DNA from: Catalinimonas sp038039535
GTDB lineage: Bacteria > Bacteroidota > Bacteroidia > Cytophagales > Cyclobacteriaceae
NCBI RefSeq assembly: GCF_038039535.1
Contig: NZ_JBBPHP010000037.1
Location: forward strand, 8,377-72,376
Direction of reading: 5' to 3'
Length of the DNA stretch: 64,000 nt
Of this stretch, positions 42,210-51,365 are shown piece after piece. Every line of letters begins with the position of its first letter. Position 1 is the stretch's first letter. Below the pieces are notes generated by a model that saw only the letters and a list, made by a program, of their open reading frames with translations, searched no databases and was not told where the DNA came from. The position numbers and the translations under genes were made by a program.

Positions 42210-44834
42210 TCAGTTTTGCATTTTTACTTTCTTCTTGATGATCGTCTTTGTAGTGAATGATAAAATGGCTACTGCACCTAAGGCAATGCCGATAGCTATC
42301 CATTCTCTTCCTCCCAGCATTTCCAGTTCAAAAATATCTCGGATACCGGGTACATAAATCAGTATCACCTGAAGTACTAAGCTGGTTGCTACGCCTATCC
42401 ATAACCACTTATTGGTAAATATTGGTATAGAGAAGTAGCTCCTCACTGCTAATAGCAATATGAATTCTGAGATTACAACGTATGTAAATGCTGTAGTCTG
42501 GGCTAGCTGTAGCTGTTCTTTATCGTTTCCTCCAACCCAGTAAAAAAGAATTAGTGCACCAATGGTAGAAATTACTGCCAGAATACAGGTAAGAATGAGT
42601 TCTGGCTTAGGAAGAATTCCAGAGCTCCCTTTTTTAGGCTTCCGCTCCATTATATCATCTCCATAAGGATCTACTGCCAAAGCCAGAGCAGGTGCCCCAT
42701 CTGAAATTAGGTTGATCCAAAGTAACATAATGGCTGTAAGTGGTAAGTTCCAACCTAGTAGAGTAGCTATAAAAATAATAAGCACTTCAGATAAATTACC
42801 AGACAATAGGTGCATGATTGCCTTTTGTATATTGTCATAGATACCCCTTCCCTCTTCAATGGCATGTACAATGTTGGTAAAAGAGTCATCCATAAGAACA
42901 AAGTCTGATGCCTCCTTAGCCACATCAGTACCTGAACCCACTGCTACACCGATATTTGCTTTTTTCAAGGCAGGAGCATCGTTAACACCATCACCAGTCA
43001 TGGCCACCACATTTCCATTTCTCTGGAGAGCTGCAATTATTTTTTGCTTATGTTCGGGAATCACACGAGCGAAAACACTAGCACCTTTCTCCAGGTGAGA
43101 CTCCAGTTCTTCATCCGACATATTACTCAGGTCTGCCCCGGTAAGTACTTCTCCTTCTATGCCTACATCATCACCAATGGCACTTGCCGTTTCCTTATAG
43201 TCACCGGTAATCATAATCACTCTGATACCTGCTTTTTTTGTAATCTCAATAGAATCAACTACATCTGGGCGGGGTGGATCAATCATTGCCTGTAAGCCGA
43301 CAAATGTGAGCCCATCTTCTTTAAACTCTCCGTTATTTTCTTTATATGCAAAGGCCAGTACTCTCAACGCCTGTTTGGAAAAGTTATCTACCTGCTCTTG
43401 TATACTATTCTTGACTTCTTCGTTCAGCTCTACTTTTTCATCTCCATTCATTGCATGCGAACATACTTCCAGAATCTGATCGGGCGCACCTTTGGTATAG
43501 ACATAGTCTTTACCATCTTTCTTTACCAGAACGCTCATTCGCTTTCGGTCAGAGTTAAAAGGGATTTCGTCCAGACGTTCGACCTGACCATTTATTTTGG
43601 CTTTATCAGCCACTACTAATAAAGCTGCTTCTGTAGGATCTCCTGAGATTTTCCATTCCCCTTCTTCTTTCCCTATTGAAGAATTATTACAGACTTTCCC
43701 AATTTCAAAAAGTAGTGCCGATATCTCTTCTTTCACTTCTCCTTCAGGTTCATAACCAGAACCTTCAATTTCTGTCTCACTCTCCAATGTCCAGGCTTTT
43801 TTTACCGTCATCTGGTTCTGGGTGATCGTACCGGTTTTATCAGAACATATCACATTACAAGAACCAAGCGTTTCTACCGAAGACAGTTCGCGAACCAGTG
43901 CTTTGCGCTTCAACAATTTTTTTACACCTGCACTTAGTGCAATAGTCACTACTGCCGGTAAGCCTGAAGGAACTGCAGCTACAGCTAATGCTGCTGCTAC
44001 CAATAAAGCATCAAGTATAGCATTCCATGAAAAGCCATTTTCCAGATAATCGCGTATCCCAATCACTGCAAGTACAATTATACATATGCCGATGACTGCA
44101 AAACCAAGACGTTTACCAAACCTATCCAGTCTTTTCTGCAGGGGGGTGAGCTGTTTTTCTGAGGTTTTAACCATCTCGGTGATCTTGCCGATCTCGGTCT
44201 CCATGCCGGTTCTCACTACTACTGCTCTGGCTGTTCCACTCTGAATATTGGTAGAAGAAAACAGCATGTTTGACTGATCCCCGATCTGCACATCCTCATC
44301 AAGCTTATCTACACTTTTTTCAACCGCTAAACTTTCGCCGGTAAGCGCTGACTCTTCTACTTTTAGCTCTTTAGCTTCAAATACTCTTACATCTGCCGGC
44401 ACCTTATCTCCGGCTTTCAGGTAAATCACATCCCCTTTGACTAAGTATTTAGAGTCTATTTCTTTGGTTTTGCCATCTCTTACCACATTAGCCTTCACTA
44501 TGCCCATCTCTTTTAATGCCTGTAAAGACTCCTGGGCGCTTACTTCCTGGTAATAACCGATGATCGCATTGGCAATAAGTATGGCGGCTATCACGATTGC
44601 ATCAGAATATTCACCCAGTATCAGGGACAACACCAGTGCAAAAAGCATGATGTAAATGATAAAAGATTTGAATTGATTGATGAGTATTTTGAGCTTATTA
44701 ATCTTTGTTTCTGTATCAAGCTCATTGGGCCCGTCTTTTTCCAATCGTTGTTTGGCCTCGCTTTCAGAAATTCCCTCCGGTGATGAACTTAGTTCTTCAA
44801 AAGTATTCTCAGAGGACTGCAGGTAGTATTCCAA
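42210..44834 (-). CDS. P-type cation ATPase, Ca2+-ATPase (P2A)-like with altered M4 site
   Basis: An 874-residue P-type pump. Visible parts are the actuator motif TGES (165-168), the phosphorylation motif CSDKTGTIT with Asp332, the nucleotide-domain KGAPDQILE, TGD, and the hinge VAMTGDGVNDAPALKKA. The layout of about 10 helices, a P2A actuator and a C-terminal domain fits calcium pumps. The M5 site SGNLSEVL keeps Asn and Glu, and M6 NLISDG keeps Asn and Asp, but M4 reads AAVPSGLP, with Ser290 where SERCA-type pumps have Glu in PEGLP. The transported ion may therefore not be Ca2+, or only one ion may be carried. It is convergent with the small 86-residue gene. Confidence 0.85.
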   Translation of the reverse strand: MEYYLQSSENTFEELSSSPEGISESEAKQRLEKDGPNELDTETKINKLKILINQFKSFIIYIMLFALVLSLILGEYSDAIVIAAILIANAIIGYYQEVSAQESLQALKEMGIVKANVVRDGKTKEIDSKYLVKGDVIYLKAGDKVPADVRVFEAKELKVEESALTGESLAVEKSVDKLDEDVQIGDQSNMLFSSTNIQSGTARAVVVRTGMETEIGKITEMVKTSEKQLTPLQKRLDRFGKRLGFAVIGICIIVLAVIGIRDYLENGFSWNAILDALLVAAALAVAAVPSGLPAVVTIALSAGVKKLLKRKALVRELSSVETLGSCNVICSDKTGTITQNQMTVKKAWTLESETEIEGSGYEPEGEVKEEISALLFEIGKVCNNSSIGKEEGEWKISGDPTEAALLVVADKAKINGQVERLDEIPFNSDRKRMSVLVKKDGKDYVYTKGAPDQILEVCSHAMNGDEKVELNEEVKNSIQEQVDNFSKQALRVLAFAYKENNGEFKEDGLTFVGLQAMIDPPRPDVVDSIEITKKAGIRVIMITGDYKETASAIGDDVGIEGEVLTGADLSNMSDEELESHLEKGASVFARVIPEHKQKIIAALQRNGNVVAMTGDGVNDAPALKKANIGVAVGSGTDVAKEASDFVLMDDSFTNIVHAIEEGRGIYDNIQKAIMHLLSGNLSEVLIIFIATLLGWNLPLTAIMLLWINLISDGAPALALAVDPYGDDIMERKPKKGSSGILPKPELILTCILAVISTIGALILFYWVGGNDKEQLQLAQTTAFTYVVISEFILLLAVRSYFSIPIFTNKWLWIGVATSLVLQVILIYVPGIRDIFELEMLGGREWIAIGIALGAVAILSFTTKTIIKKKVKMQN

Positions 44835-44918
44835 GGTAATTGTTAGGTTAAAAAGTAATAGCTAAAAAAATTATCGGATATATATGGCTAAACTCAAAAT
44901 TTAGAGAAGTGTTTTATG

Positions 44919-45557
44919 CTAATCAAGCTCATTGAGTAAAAAAAGTAGTTCGCTAAGCATCATAGCAGTAGCCCCCCAAATAGTTTTTCCTCTAATTTGA
45001 AAGGATGGTGCCTCTAGTACTCGCCCATCATAGATTTTTATATCTTTTACATCATAATTTTCGGGAGCTTGTAATGCATTGACACTCACTTCTGTGATAT
45101 CTTCTACTTCTAGTGGGTCAGGTAAATAAGAGGGTTGGTTCTCAATCATAGCTAAGATTGGAGAGACGGTAATATTACTTGGCGGTATATACAACTTAGA
45201 CAATTCTCCTAACACAAACTTACGATCTACTTTCACCCCAATTTCTTCATGAGTCTCGCGTAAGGCAGTTGCTATTAGGTCTGTATCCTGCGGTTCATGT
45301 TTACCACCTGGCAGCGCCATCTGCCCACTATGCACTCCATCATATATAGGTCGCTGTATTAACGGCATCCATAATTGATTGTCCTGAACGAAAAGTAAAA
45401 TAAGTACAGCAGCCCGCCTGGTATGCCTGGGTGGAGTAAGCCTTGCATTTTTATGCATATGCGTAGACATCTTAAGATGGGCCTCCCAGCCAGGCAGGCT
45501 CCGGGCTATCCTTTCTGTTAATAACTTTTTTATAGAATCAATTTCCATATTCAGCAT
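44919..45557 (-). CDS. Nudix hydrolase, CoA pyrophosphatase-like (NudL family)
   Basis: A 212-residue hydrolase. The Nudix box is complete: GGKHEPQDTDLIATALRETH followed by EEIGV, matching GX5EX7REUXEEXGU. A UPF0035-like signature just before it (RRAAVLILLFVQDNQLWMPL, MALPGGK) is typical of the NudL/NUDT7 group that cleaves coenzyme A and acyl-CoA to phosphopantetheine and 3',5'-ADP. It has a Met at codon 1 and codon 4; the first is used. No signal peptide. It lies 84 bases from the ATPase gene on the same strand, with no obvious common role. Confidence 0.82.
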   Translation of the reverse strand: MLNMEIDSIKKLLTERIARSLPGWEAHLKMSTHMHKNARLTPPRHTRRAAVLILLFVQDNQLWMPLIQRPIYDGVHSGQMALPGGKHEPQDTDLIATALRETHEEIGVKVDRKFVLGELSKLYIPPSNITVSPILAMIENQPSYLPDPLEVEDITEVSVNALQAPENYDVKDIKIYDGRVLEAPSFQIRGKTIWGATAMMLSELLFLLNELD

Positions 45558-45965
45558 TCAGAATTATATAAAAAGCTATATTTAATTTGTCTACTTTAAG
45601 GCGTACAGCAGTTAGTGTATTTATAGCTTTTCCGTTTATGTATTTTATTTATATGGTTTTGAGCGCCGCACATTGACAATAAATATTACTCTCCGCTTAC
45701 CAATTGTCAAGTGTTTGCAAAGGTTACTTCTCGGATAGAATTCGGTTTTGTAATAAACAAACCCGGGAATCAGGTTTATCAATTTTCATTTTGCTAGGCT
45801 AATAACCATTTAAGAATCGCTCTTTATATTAAAATGATAATAATTTTAATTTAACTTATAACAAAGTTTTGTTTGTTTCATTAGACTAAAAGAATCACTA
45901 CTTTTCAACAGCTTACATTGTGATAAATGCACATTAATCTGCATTAATATTTTTAACAACCGTCC
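45558..45965. other. Intergenic region with a spaced inverted repeat
   Basis: A 408-base AT-rich gap between divergent genes. TTGACAAT (45673-45680) and ATTGTCAA (45703-45710) form an 8-bp inverted repeat with a 22-base spacer, which could be a protein-binding site. I see no convincing gene or RNA in it. Confidence 0.45.
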
Positions 45966-46691
45966 ATGCCATCTTTTACTAATTACAACAAGAAAATATC
46001 ACTCAGAGTTAATTATAAAAAAATTATCAATATAGAGTTGATCATTGTCGCTTCTTTGCTTCTGCTAAATTTGATTCAGCAATTTCTCATCTATCAGGGC
46101 ATACTTCCGAAGCTTATCACTTTCATTGATTTAAATGAGGAAAATAATTTCCCATCATTTTTTTCAGGTATGAATCTGATTTTTACAGGCTTAATTGTAC
46201 TATTAATCAGCCTTTGTAACGATAAAAAAAACAAGTTTTATAAACACTGGTTCTTCATCTCATTTCTTTTTTTCTTTCTGGGTACTGATGAACTGGCAAG
46301 TATTCATGAAAGAGTCGGAAGATATACTTCCATTTTTCTTGGTGTAGAGAATACTATTGGTGGGTTTATTTGGGTTCTTCCATTTTCCATCTTTCTCCTT
46401 ATCCTTGCATATTTTTATCTCCCCTTTTTGCTTCACCTTCCTTATAAATATAAAAAATTGCTGATTATTGCTAGTATCGTATTTGTTGGTGGAGGAATGG
46501 TAATGGAAAGTATCGGTTCAACTTTAGTGGGGGTAAGTGATTATTATCCACTTGAGTATATCATTGAAGAAACAATGGAGATGCTCGGAGTAATTATTTT
46601 TTTGTATGCTTTTTTTAAATATCTAAAAAATGAAGTGGGCAATTTCAACTTGTCATTTTTCTTCAATGATTCAGAAACTGCTAATCAATAA
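45966..46691 (+). CDS. Multi-pass membrane protein with conserved acidic/His residues
   Basis: A 241-residue integral membrane protein with about six hydrophobic segments, near residues 23-45, 70-85, 95-107, 135-155, 165-185 and 205-220. In or next to the helices lie FLGTDELASIHERVGRY near 102, FVGGGMVMESIGS near 175 and YIIEETMEMLGVIIFLYAFF near 198; the repeated Asp, Glu and His residues within membrane are typical of enzymes or metal-binding proteins, and recall the CREST-type hydrolases, but I cannot name the family. The AT-rich sequence resembles that of the later polysaccharide genes. It ends where a minus-strand terminator and hslV follow. Confidence 0.6.
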   Translation: MPSFTNYNKKISLRVNYKKIINIELIIVASLLLLNLIQQFLIYQGILPKLITFIDLNEENNFPSFFSGMNLIFTGLIVLLISLCNDKKNKFYKHWFFISFLFFFLGTDELASIHERVGRYTSIFLGVENTIGGFIWVLPFSIFLLILAYFYLPFLLHLPYKYKKLLIIASIVFVGGGMVMESIGSTLVGVSDYYPLEYIIEETMEMLGVIIFLYAFFKYLKNEVGNFNLSFFFNDSETANQ

Positions 46692-46723
46692 TCAGTATTG
46701 TAGCATTTTTCAGTTAATCGTTC

Positions 46724-46761
46724 TAAAAAAAAACTGCTAATAATTGTGAATAATTAGCAGT
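46724..46761 (-). terminator. Rho-independent terminator of hslV
   Basis: On the minus strand, ACTGCTAAT (46761-46753) pairs with ATTAGCAGT (46741-46733) around an 11-base loop and runs into nine T (46733-46725). It lies 35 bases after the hslV stop. Confidence 0.85.
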
Positions 46762-46795
46762 GAGATGGTAACGAAATCTAGATTTTATTAATTTT

Positions 46796-47338
46796 TTACT
46801 CTACCTCTTCAATTACCAGATTATGATTTGTATAAATACATATATCTGCAGCAATGTGAAGGGCATCAGTGACAATCTCTTTGGCAGATAGTTGTGGGGC
46901 ATGCTTTTTCATAGCCATTGCCGCAGATTGAGCATACATACTTCCTGAACCGATGGCAGCAATTCCATTGTCAGGTTCAAGAACATCTCCGTTTCCAGAA
47001 ATGACTAAAATTTCATCCTGATCACAAACGATCATCATGGCTTCCAGACGGCGGAGATAGCGATCGGTGCGCCAGTCTTTGGCAAGTTCTATCGCTGCTC
47101 TTTTCATATTTCCGCTATACGCTCCTAACTTCTCATCAAATCGGCCAATCAGGGTAAATGCGTCAGCAGTAGAGCCAGCAAATCCTGTAATGATTTTACC
47201 TTCCTGAAGCTTCCTGATTTTCTTTACATTTCCTTTGGCAACAGTATTTCCCATTGTAGCCTGTCCGTCTGCTCCTATCGCTACTTTTCCGTTGTGAATA
47301 ACTGCGAGGACTGTAGTTGATTTTACTTTTGGCATCAT
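46796..47338 (-). CDS. hslV: ATP-dependent protease peptidase subunit HslV
   Basis: A 180-residue proteasome-like peptidase. After a short leader (MMPKVKS) the mature protein starts TTVLAVIHNGKVAIGADGQ, and the first Thr is the N-terminal catalytic nucleophile. GNVKKIRKL, ITGFAGSTADAFTL and AIGSGSMYAQSAAMAM are the usual HslV blocks. It forms a double six-ring with the HslU ATPase and degrades damaged proteins in the cytosol. hslU is not adjacent, which is unusual in many bacteria but seen in Bacteroidota. The start could be either of two ATGs side by side. Its transcript ends at the hairpin 35 bases downstream. Confidence 0.92.
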   Translation of the reverse strand: MMPKVKSTTVLAVIHNGKVAIGADGQATMGNTVAKGNVKKIRKLQEGKIITGFAGSTADAFTLIGRFDEKLGAYSGNMKRAAIELAKDWRTDRYLRRLEAMMIVCDQDEILVISGNGDVLEPDNGIAAIGSGSMYAQSAAMAMKKHAPQLSAKEIVTDALHIAADICIYTNHNLVIEEVE

Positions 47339-47351
47339 AAAATGTTTTTTT

Positions 47352-47386
47352 AAAAAAGGCTCAACACATATGTATCAAGCCTTTTT
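47352..47386 (-). terminator. Terminator of the pyruvate dehydrogenase E2 gene
   Basis: On the minus strand AAAAAGGCT (47386-47378) pairs with AGCCTTTTTT (47361-47352) around a 16-base loop, followed by AAAAAAACATT. It separates the E2 gene from hslV. Confidence 0.75.
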
Positions 47387-47399
47387 AAGCAATATTAAT

Positions 47400-49091
47400 T
47401 TATATCAAAATCCGGATAGGATCTTCCATATAAGATTTAAAAGTTTGAAGGAAAGCGGCCCCAATGGCACCATCTACAGCACGGTGATCACAAGAGAGCG
47501 TAACTTTCATGACATTGCCCGGAACGATCTGCCCGTCTTTTACTACCGGAGTCTCTTTGATACCTCCCACTGCCATGATACAGGCATCCGGTGGATTAAC
47601 GATAGCAGTAAATTCTTCTATGCCAAACATGCCCAGATTGGAAATAGTGAAAGTACTGCCTTCCCAATCTTTAGGTTGTAATTGTTTGTTTTTAGCTTTG
47701 TTAGCAAGATCTTTTACTTCAGCAGATATATGTGAAATGGTTTTGTTATCCGCAAAACGAACCACGGGAACCAGAAGTCCTTCATCTACTGCTACAGCAA
47801 TACCAATATTGATATGTTGATTGAAACGCATCTTATCTCCTCTCCATGAAACATTCACTTTAGGATGCTGACGCAGCGCAGCAGCTACTGCTTTTACTAC
47901 TATGTCATTAAAAGATATTTTTACCTGAGCAATCTCATTCATACTCTTACGCGCAGCAATTGCTTTTTCCATGTTAATCTCCATGGTAAGGTAAAAATGA
48001 GGCGCAGTAAATTTGCTTTCAGCCAATCTGCGCGCGATGGTTTTACGCATTTGAGATACGTTTACCTCTTCATAGCGTTCCTCTCCTACTATTTCAGGAA
48101 GCTTAACCGGAGCGGCTTGTTTGGCTGTATCTTTTTGGGCAGCGGCGGGTTGGTCGGCTGCTGGAGCAGCAGAAGGCTTATAGCTCTCTATATCTTTTTT
48201 GACGATTCTTCCATTCTCTCCTGAACCAGCTATCTTAGAAATATCGAAACCCTTATCAGCTGCCATTTTACGTGCTAAGGGAGATGCTTTTACACGTCCA
48301 CTATCAGAAGTTGAAGCACTGCTCTCTTCAGCATGAGTCGGCGTATAGGCAGGAGCATTTTTTTCCTCAGCCTCACTTTTATCCTGACCGTTGGAAGCAC
48401 TACTTTCTGCTTCGCTTTTGGGCTCTTCACCGCCTTTTTTCTTAGACTTTCTAGCTTTTAATAGTTTTTCATAATCTGCCCCTTCCTCACCTATTACTGC
48501 AATTACACCATCTATCTCAACCGATCCACCTTCCTCTACGCCTACATAAAGAAGGGTTCCATCTTCATAAGACTCAAGTTCCATAGTAGCCTTGTCAGTT
48601 TCCACTTCAGCCAGTATGTCTCCGGATTCAACTTTGTCACCTACTTTCTTTAGCCAGGAAGCGATTACACCTTCTGTCATCGTATCACTCATCTTAGGCA
48701 TGGTGACAACAGTAGCATTAACATCCGAAGCATCCACTGATTCTTCAGCTTCTTCTTTACTTTCATCATCTGCTTGATCAGACTCATCATCGTCTTCAGA
48801 TGCAGTAGATTCTCCGCTTTCAATTTGCTTTAACAGGCTGTCGATATTTTCTCCTTCTTCCCCAATTATTGCTATAACTCCATCTACCGGTACAGCTTCG
48901 TTTTCTTTTACTCCGATATAAAGCAAGGTTCCGTCTTCAAATGACTCAAGCTCCATTGTTGCTTTATCGGTTTCTACTTCAGCGAGTATATCGCCAGACT
49001 CGACTTTATCGCCTACTTTTTTCTGCCAAGACGCGATCACACCCTCTTCCATGGTGTCGCTCATCTTGGGCATTCTGATAATTTCTGCCAT
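47400..49091 (-). CDS. pdhC: Pyruvate dehydrogenase E2, dihydrolipoamide acetyltransferase
   Basis: A 563-residue acyltransferase. Two lipoyl domains lie at about 1-78 and 128-206, each with EVETDKATMELES, where the Lys carries lipoate. Acidic and Ser/Ala-rich linkers join them to the E1/E3-binding domain at about 265-302 (SPLARKMAADKGFDISKIAG). The catalytic domain ends with SCDHRAVDGAIGAAF, with the active-site His-Arg-x-x-Asp-Gly motif. It transfers the acetyl group to CoA in the pyruvate dehydrogenase complex. The E1 and E3 genes are not in the window. A terminator lies between it and hslV. Confidence 0.92.
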   Translation of the reverse strand: MAEIIRMPKMSDTMEEGVIASWQKKVGDKVESGDILAEVETDKATMELESFEDGTLLYIGVKENEAVPVDGVIAIIGEEGENIDSLLKQIESGESTASEDDDESDQADDESKEEAEESVDASDVNATVVTMPKMSDTMTEGVIASWLKKVGDKVESGDILAEVETDKATMELESYEDGTLLYVGVEEGGSVEIDGVIAVIGEEGADYEKLLKARKSKKKGGEEPKSEAESSASNGQDKSEAEEKNAPAYTPTHAEESSASTSDSGRVKASPLARKMAADKGFDISKIAGSGENGRIVKKDIESYKPSAAPAADQPAAAQKDTAKQAAPVKLPEIVGEERYEEVNVSQMRKTIARRLAESKFTAPHFYLTMEINMEKAIAARKSMNEIAQVKISFNDIVVKAVAAALRQHPKVNVSWRGDKMRFNQHINIGIAVAVDEGLLVPVVRFADNKTISHISAEVKDLANKAKNKQLQPKDWEGSTFTISNLGMFGIEEFTAIVNPPDACIMAVGGIKETPVVKDGQIVPGNVMKVTLSCDHRAVDGAIGAAFLQTFKSYMEDPIRILI

Positions 49092-49282
49092 AGATTTAGT
49101 TAGGAATATTTATTTGCCTAAAGTTATTTTGTTCAAAGCACACTGCAATATGCAAAAAACGAAGCCAAATTACAGATGATAATAAACTATATCAATGAGA
49201 AAAAGCCTTATTTGTTTATTAAATAGCTAATATACAGTGATGTGATGCTTTTTAAAAAAGTTAGGCCGGGACTTCTACTAAG

Positions 49283-51229
49283 CTAATTATCAAGTACTTT
49301 GATCAAGGTTGAAAATTCTGTAGTGCTGCTAATATCACATTTACAATAAACGACAGTTGTGGGCTCCTTGATTTGAAATGAAGGTGAATACCAGCCCAAT
49401 ATAGGATCAGTACTTCCTTTCACAATTTCTACAGACATTACTTCGGGTATATTGAGTTCTACTGTTCGTGCATTTTTATGCTTTAACAAAACCTGATGCG
49501 TGCCTTTTTTTTCAATTTCTACTGATGGATGCAAATGCAAAGGCATTTCAACGATATGAGATTTTTTATTTTTAACCACTAGCTCATCAGTAATTTCCAG
49601 TTCTTCTACATCCTTGTTAAGCTGCAGTTTTCTTTTATGTACCACGCCCATTTTTTTATAGCCATCATGGCTTGCATTTACCATATCAATATGGGCATTA
49701 CTTTCCTGGGCAAGCACTTTTGTTTGATAATGATTCAGCCACATGGTAGGTCCTGCACTCATTGCCTGATCCACCTGATCTATACGAATTGTATTATGGG
49801 CCAGAGCACTCAAAAAATACTTGCGCCATTCTGCTTCTGTATGGTAAGTATAAGTACCTGAATCAGTGATAATAGGATAACCATCTACATGCAGTACAAA
49901 AGATAAGGCATCTGAATGTCCGTGAGCTGCAATGGAGAGAAACCCCAGAGGAGCCGCATCAAAATGAACAAAAACCTCTTTATTTTCTTTTCTCTCTTGC
50001 TTTCGTAGGATAAAATGCCCTTCTGAAATATAAAATTTTGAATTGCTGTTTACAGAAATTGGTGAAATTTGTTCGTACTTCTTTCTACCTTCTTCTCCTA
50101 AAAGAATAGCATTTTTAGTATCAAAATCATTATCCTGACACTTCCATTGCGGTTTATCAAATAGAATCACTCCTGAGGTGAGGATAGACTTGAAATTGTC
50201 AAAATTAGGAGCAGCATCCAGGATTACTACTTTCCCATCGTCCTCATCCCCATAGTAAACTAAATTCCCTCTAAGGTCCATCATTTGGAAAATATACTCG
50301 CAGATGCTTTCTAAGCGTTCACGATATCTTTCTGAGAAAGAAAAACCACAACGCTCGCCAACTACATAGGGTATTAGGAAAAAATCTGTAATGAACTGTA
50401 TATACTCAGCGGCTTCTTCTTTGTTTACGCCATTTTTAGAATGCTGCAATATTATTTCCTGTTCCAGGCCTACCTGGGCATGAGCTCTCCATTTATCCGA
50501 TTCTTCAAAAATCCAGAAACATGAAGCGATGAATAGACCGGCATGTTCACTTATCAGATGATTATTGGCCGACGAATACTTGGAAGGATTTTGGAAACTG
50601 TATCGCATATGCAGATATATGCAGGGTAACCATTCATCTTCTACAAAGCTTTTAAAGTCAGAGTTTTTTTCTACTAGTTGATTTACATCCAATATTTCCC
50701 AGCAAAAGAACCATACAATCAATCGGATATTGACCTCAATATTGCTATACCAGTTTACTCCTTTAAGGTAGGGATTTGACGCTATCCAGGATTTGGTAAG
50801 GTCAAGAAATTGTTGAAGATACTTTTCCTCTTTGCTTTCTCTATATTGTAAGGCAATAAGCGTAAGAAACTGCAGACGGTTGACTTCCCAGACATGTTTA
50901 GCGCTTCCAAATTCTTCAGTTCTTATGTTAATATCCTTAGAAAAGGACATGGGAAATCTTTTTCCCGATGAAATGTCAAGATGCCAGTCTATAGAAGTAT
51001 CATAGGGAAAGTGCTGTCCAAAAATTTCAATTTCCTGCTTATCATTTTTTATTTCAACTTTATGGATTGGTAAAACTCTTTCGGGTAATTGGAGAAGATT
51101 TTTTTGTGTCGGTAATCTTTCTGAAGGCTGTTTTTTTTCTTTCTTCTTTTGGTAGAATTGCTGTGCACGAAAAACAACTTCTGGTAAAGACATTGTACGA
51201 AGCCGGTAGTAGTACCAAGAAAGTGACAT
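49283..51229 (-). CDS. Heparinase II/III-family protein of a polysaccharide locus
   Basis: A 648-residue protein. The N-terminal part (about 1-330) is alpha-helical and opens MSLSWYYYRLRTMSLPEVVF, as do heparinase II/III-like proteins found in O-antigen and exopolysaccharide loci. The C-terminal beta-sandwich begins near 380 with FYISEGHFILRKQERKENKE and holds the heparinase-like active core: HFDAAPLGFLSIAAHGHSDA, then SFVLHVDGYPIITDSGTYTY. No signal peptide is clear, so it may act in the cytosol or be exported by another route. It could trim or modify the polysaccharide made by the following genes. It is 136 bases from the GT4 gene on the same strand. Confidence 0.75.
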   Translation of the reverse strand: MSLSWYYYRLRTMSLPEVVFRAQQFYQKKKEKKQPSERLPTQKNLLQLPERVLPIHKVEIKNDKQEIEIFGQHFPYDTSIDWHLDISSGKRFPMSFSKDINIRTEEFGSAKHVWEVNRLQFLTLIALQYRESKEEKYLQQFLDLTKSWIASNPYLKGVNWYSNIEVNIRLIVWFFCWEILDVNQLVEKNSDFKSFVEDEWLPCIYLHMRYSFQNPSKYSSANNHLISEHAGLFIASCFWIFEESDKWRAHAQVGLEQEIILQHSKNGVNKEEAAEYIQFITDFFLIPYVVGERCGFSFSERYRERLESICEYIFQMMDLRGNLVYYGDEDDGKVVILDAAPNFDNFKSILTSGVILFDKPQWKCQDNDFDTKNAILLGEEGRKKYEQISPISVNSNSKFYISEGHFILRKQERKENKEVFVHFDAAPLGFLSIAAHGHSDALSFVLHVDGYPIITDSGTYTYHTEAEWRKYFLSALAHNTIRIDQVDQAMSAGPTMWLNHYQTKVLAQESNAHIDMVNASHDGYKKMGVVHKRKLQLNKDVEELEITDELVVKNKKSHIVEMPLHLHPSVEIEKKGTHQVLLKHKNARTVELNIPEVMSVEIVKGSTDPILGWYSPSFQIKEPTTVVYCKCDISSTTEFSTLIKVLDN

Positions 51230-51365
51230 ATAAATTTTGTTAGCTTAAGTTATTTGAATGGCTAAAAATTCGTAAATGTTAACTTGAATAGCGCTTTATT
51301 TACACTATCCTTTGATATATTAAAAATAATGAATCTCTTATGGTTTTTTCTGCAAACAACTAAAG

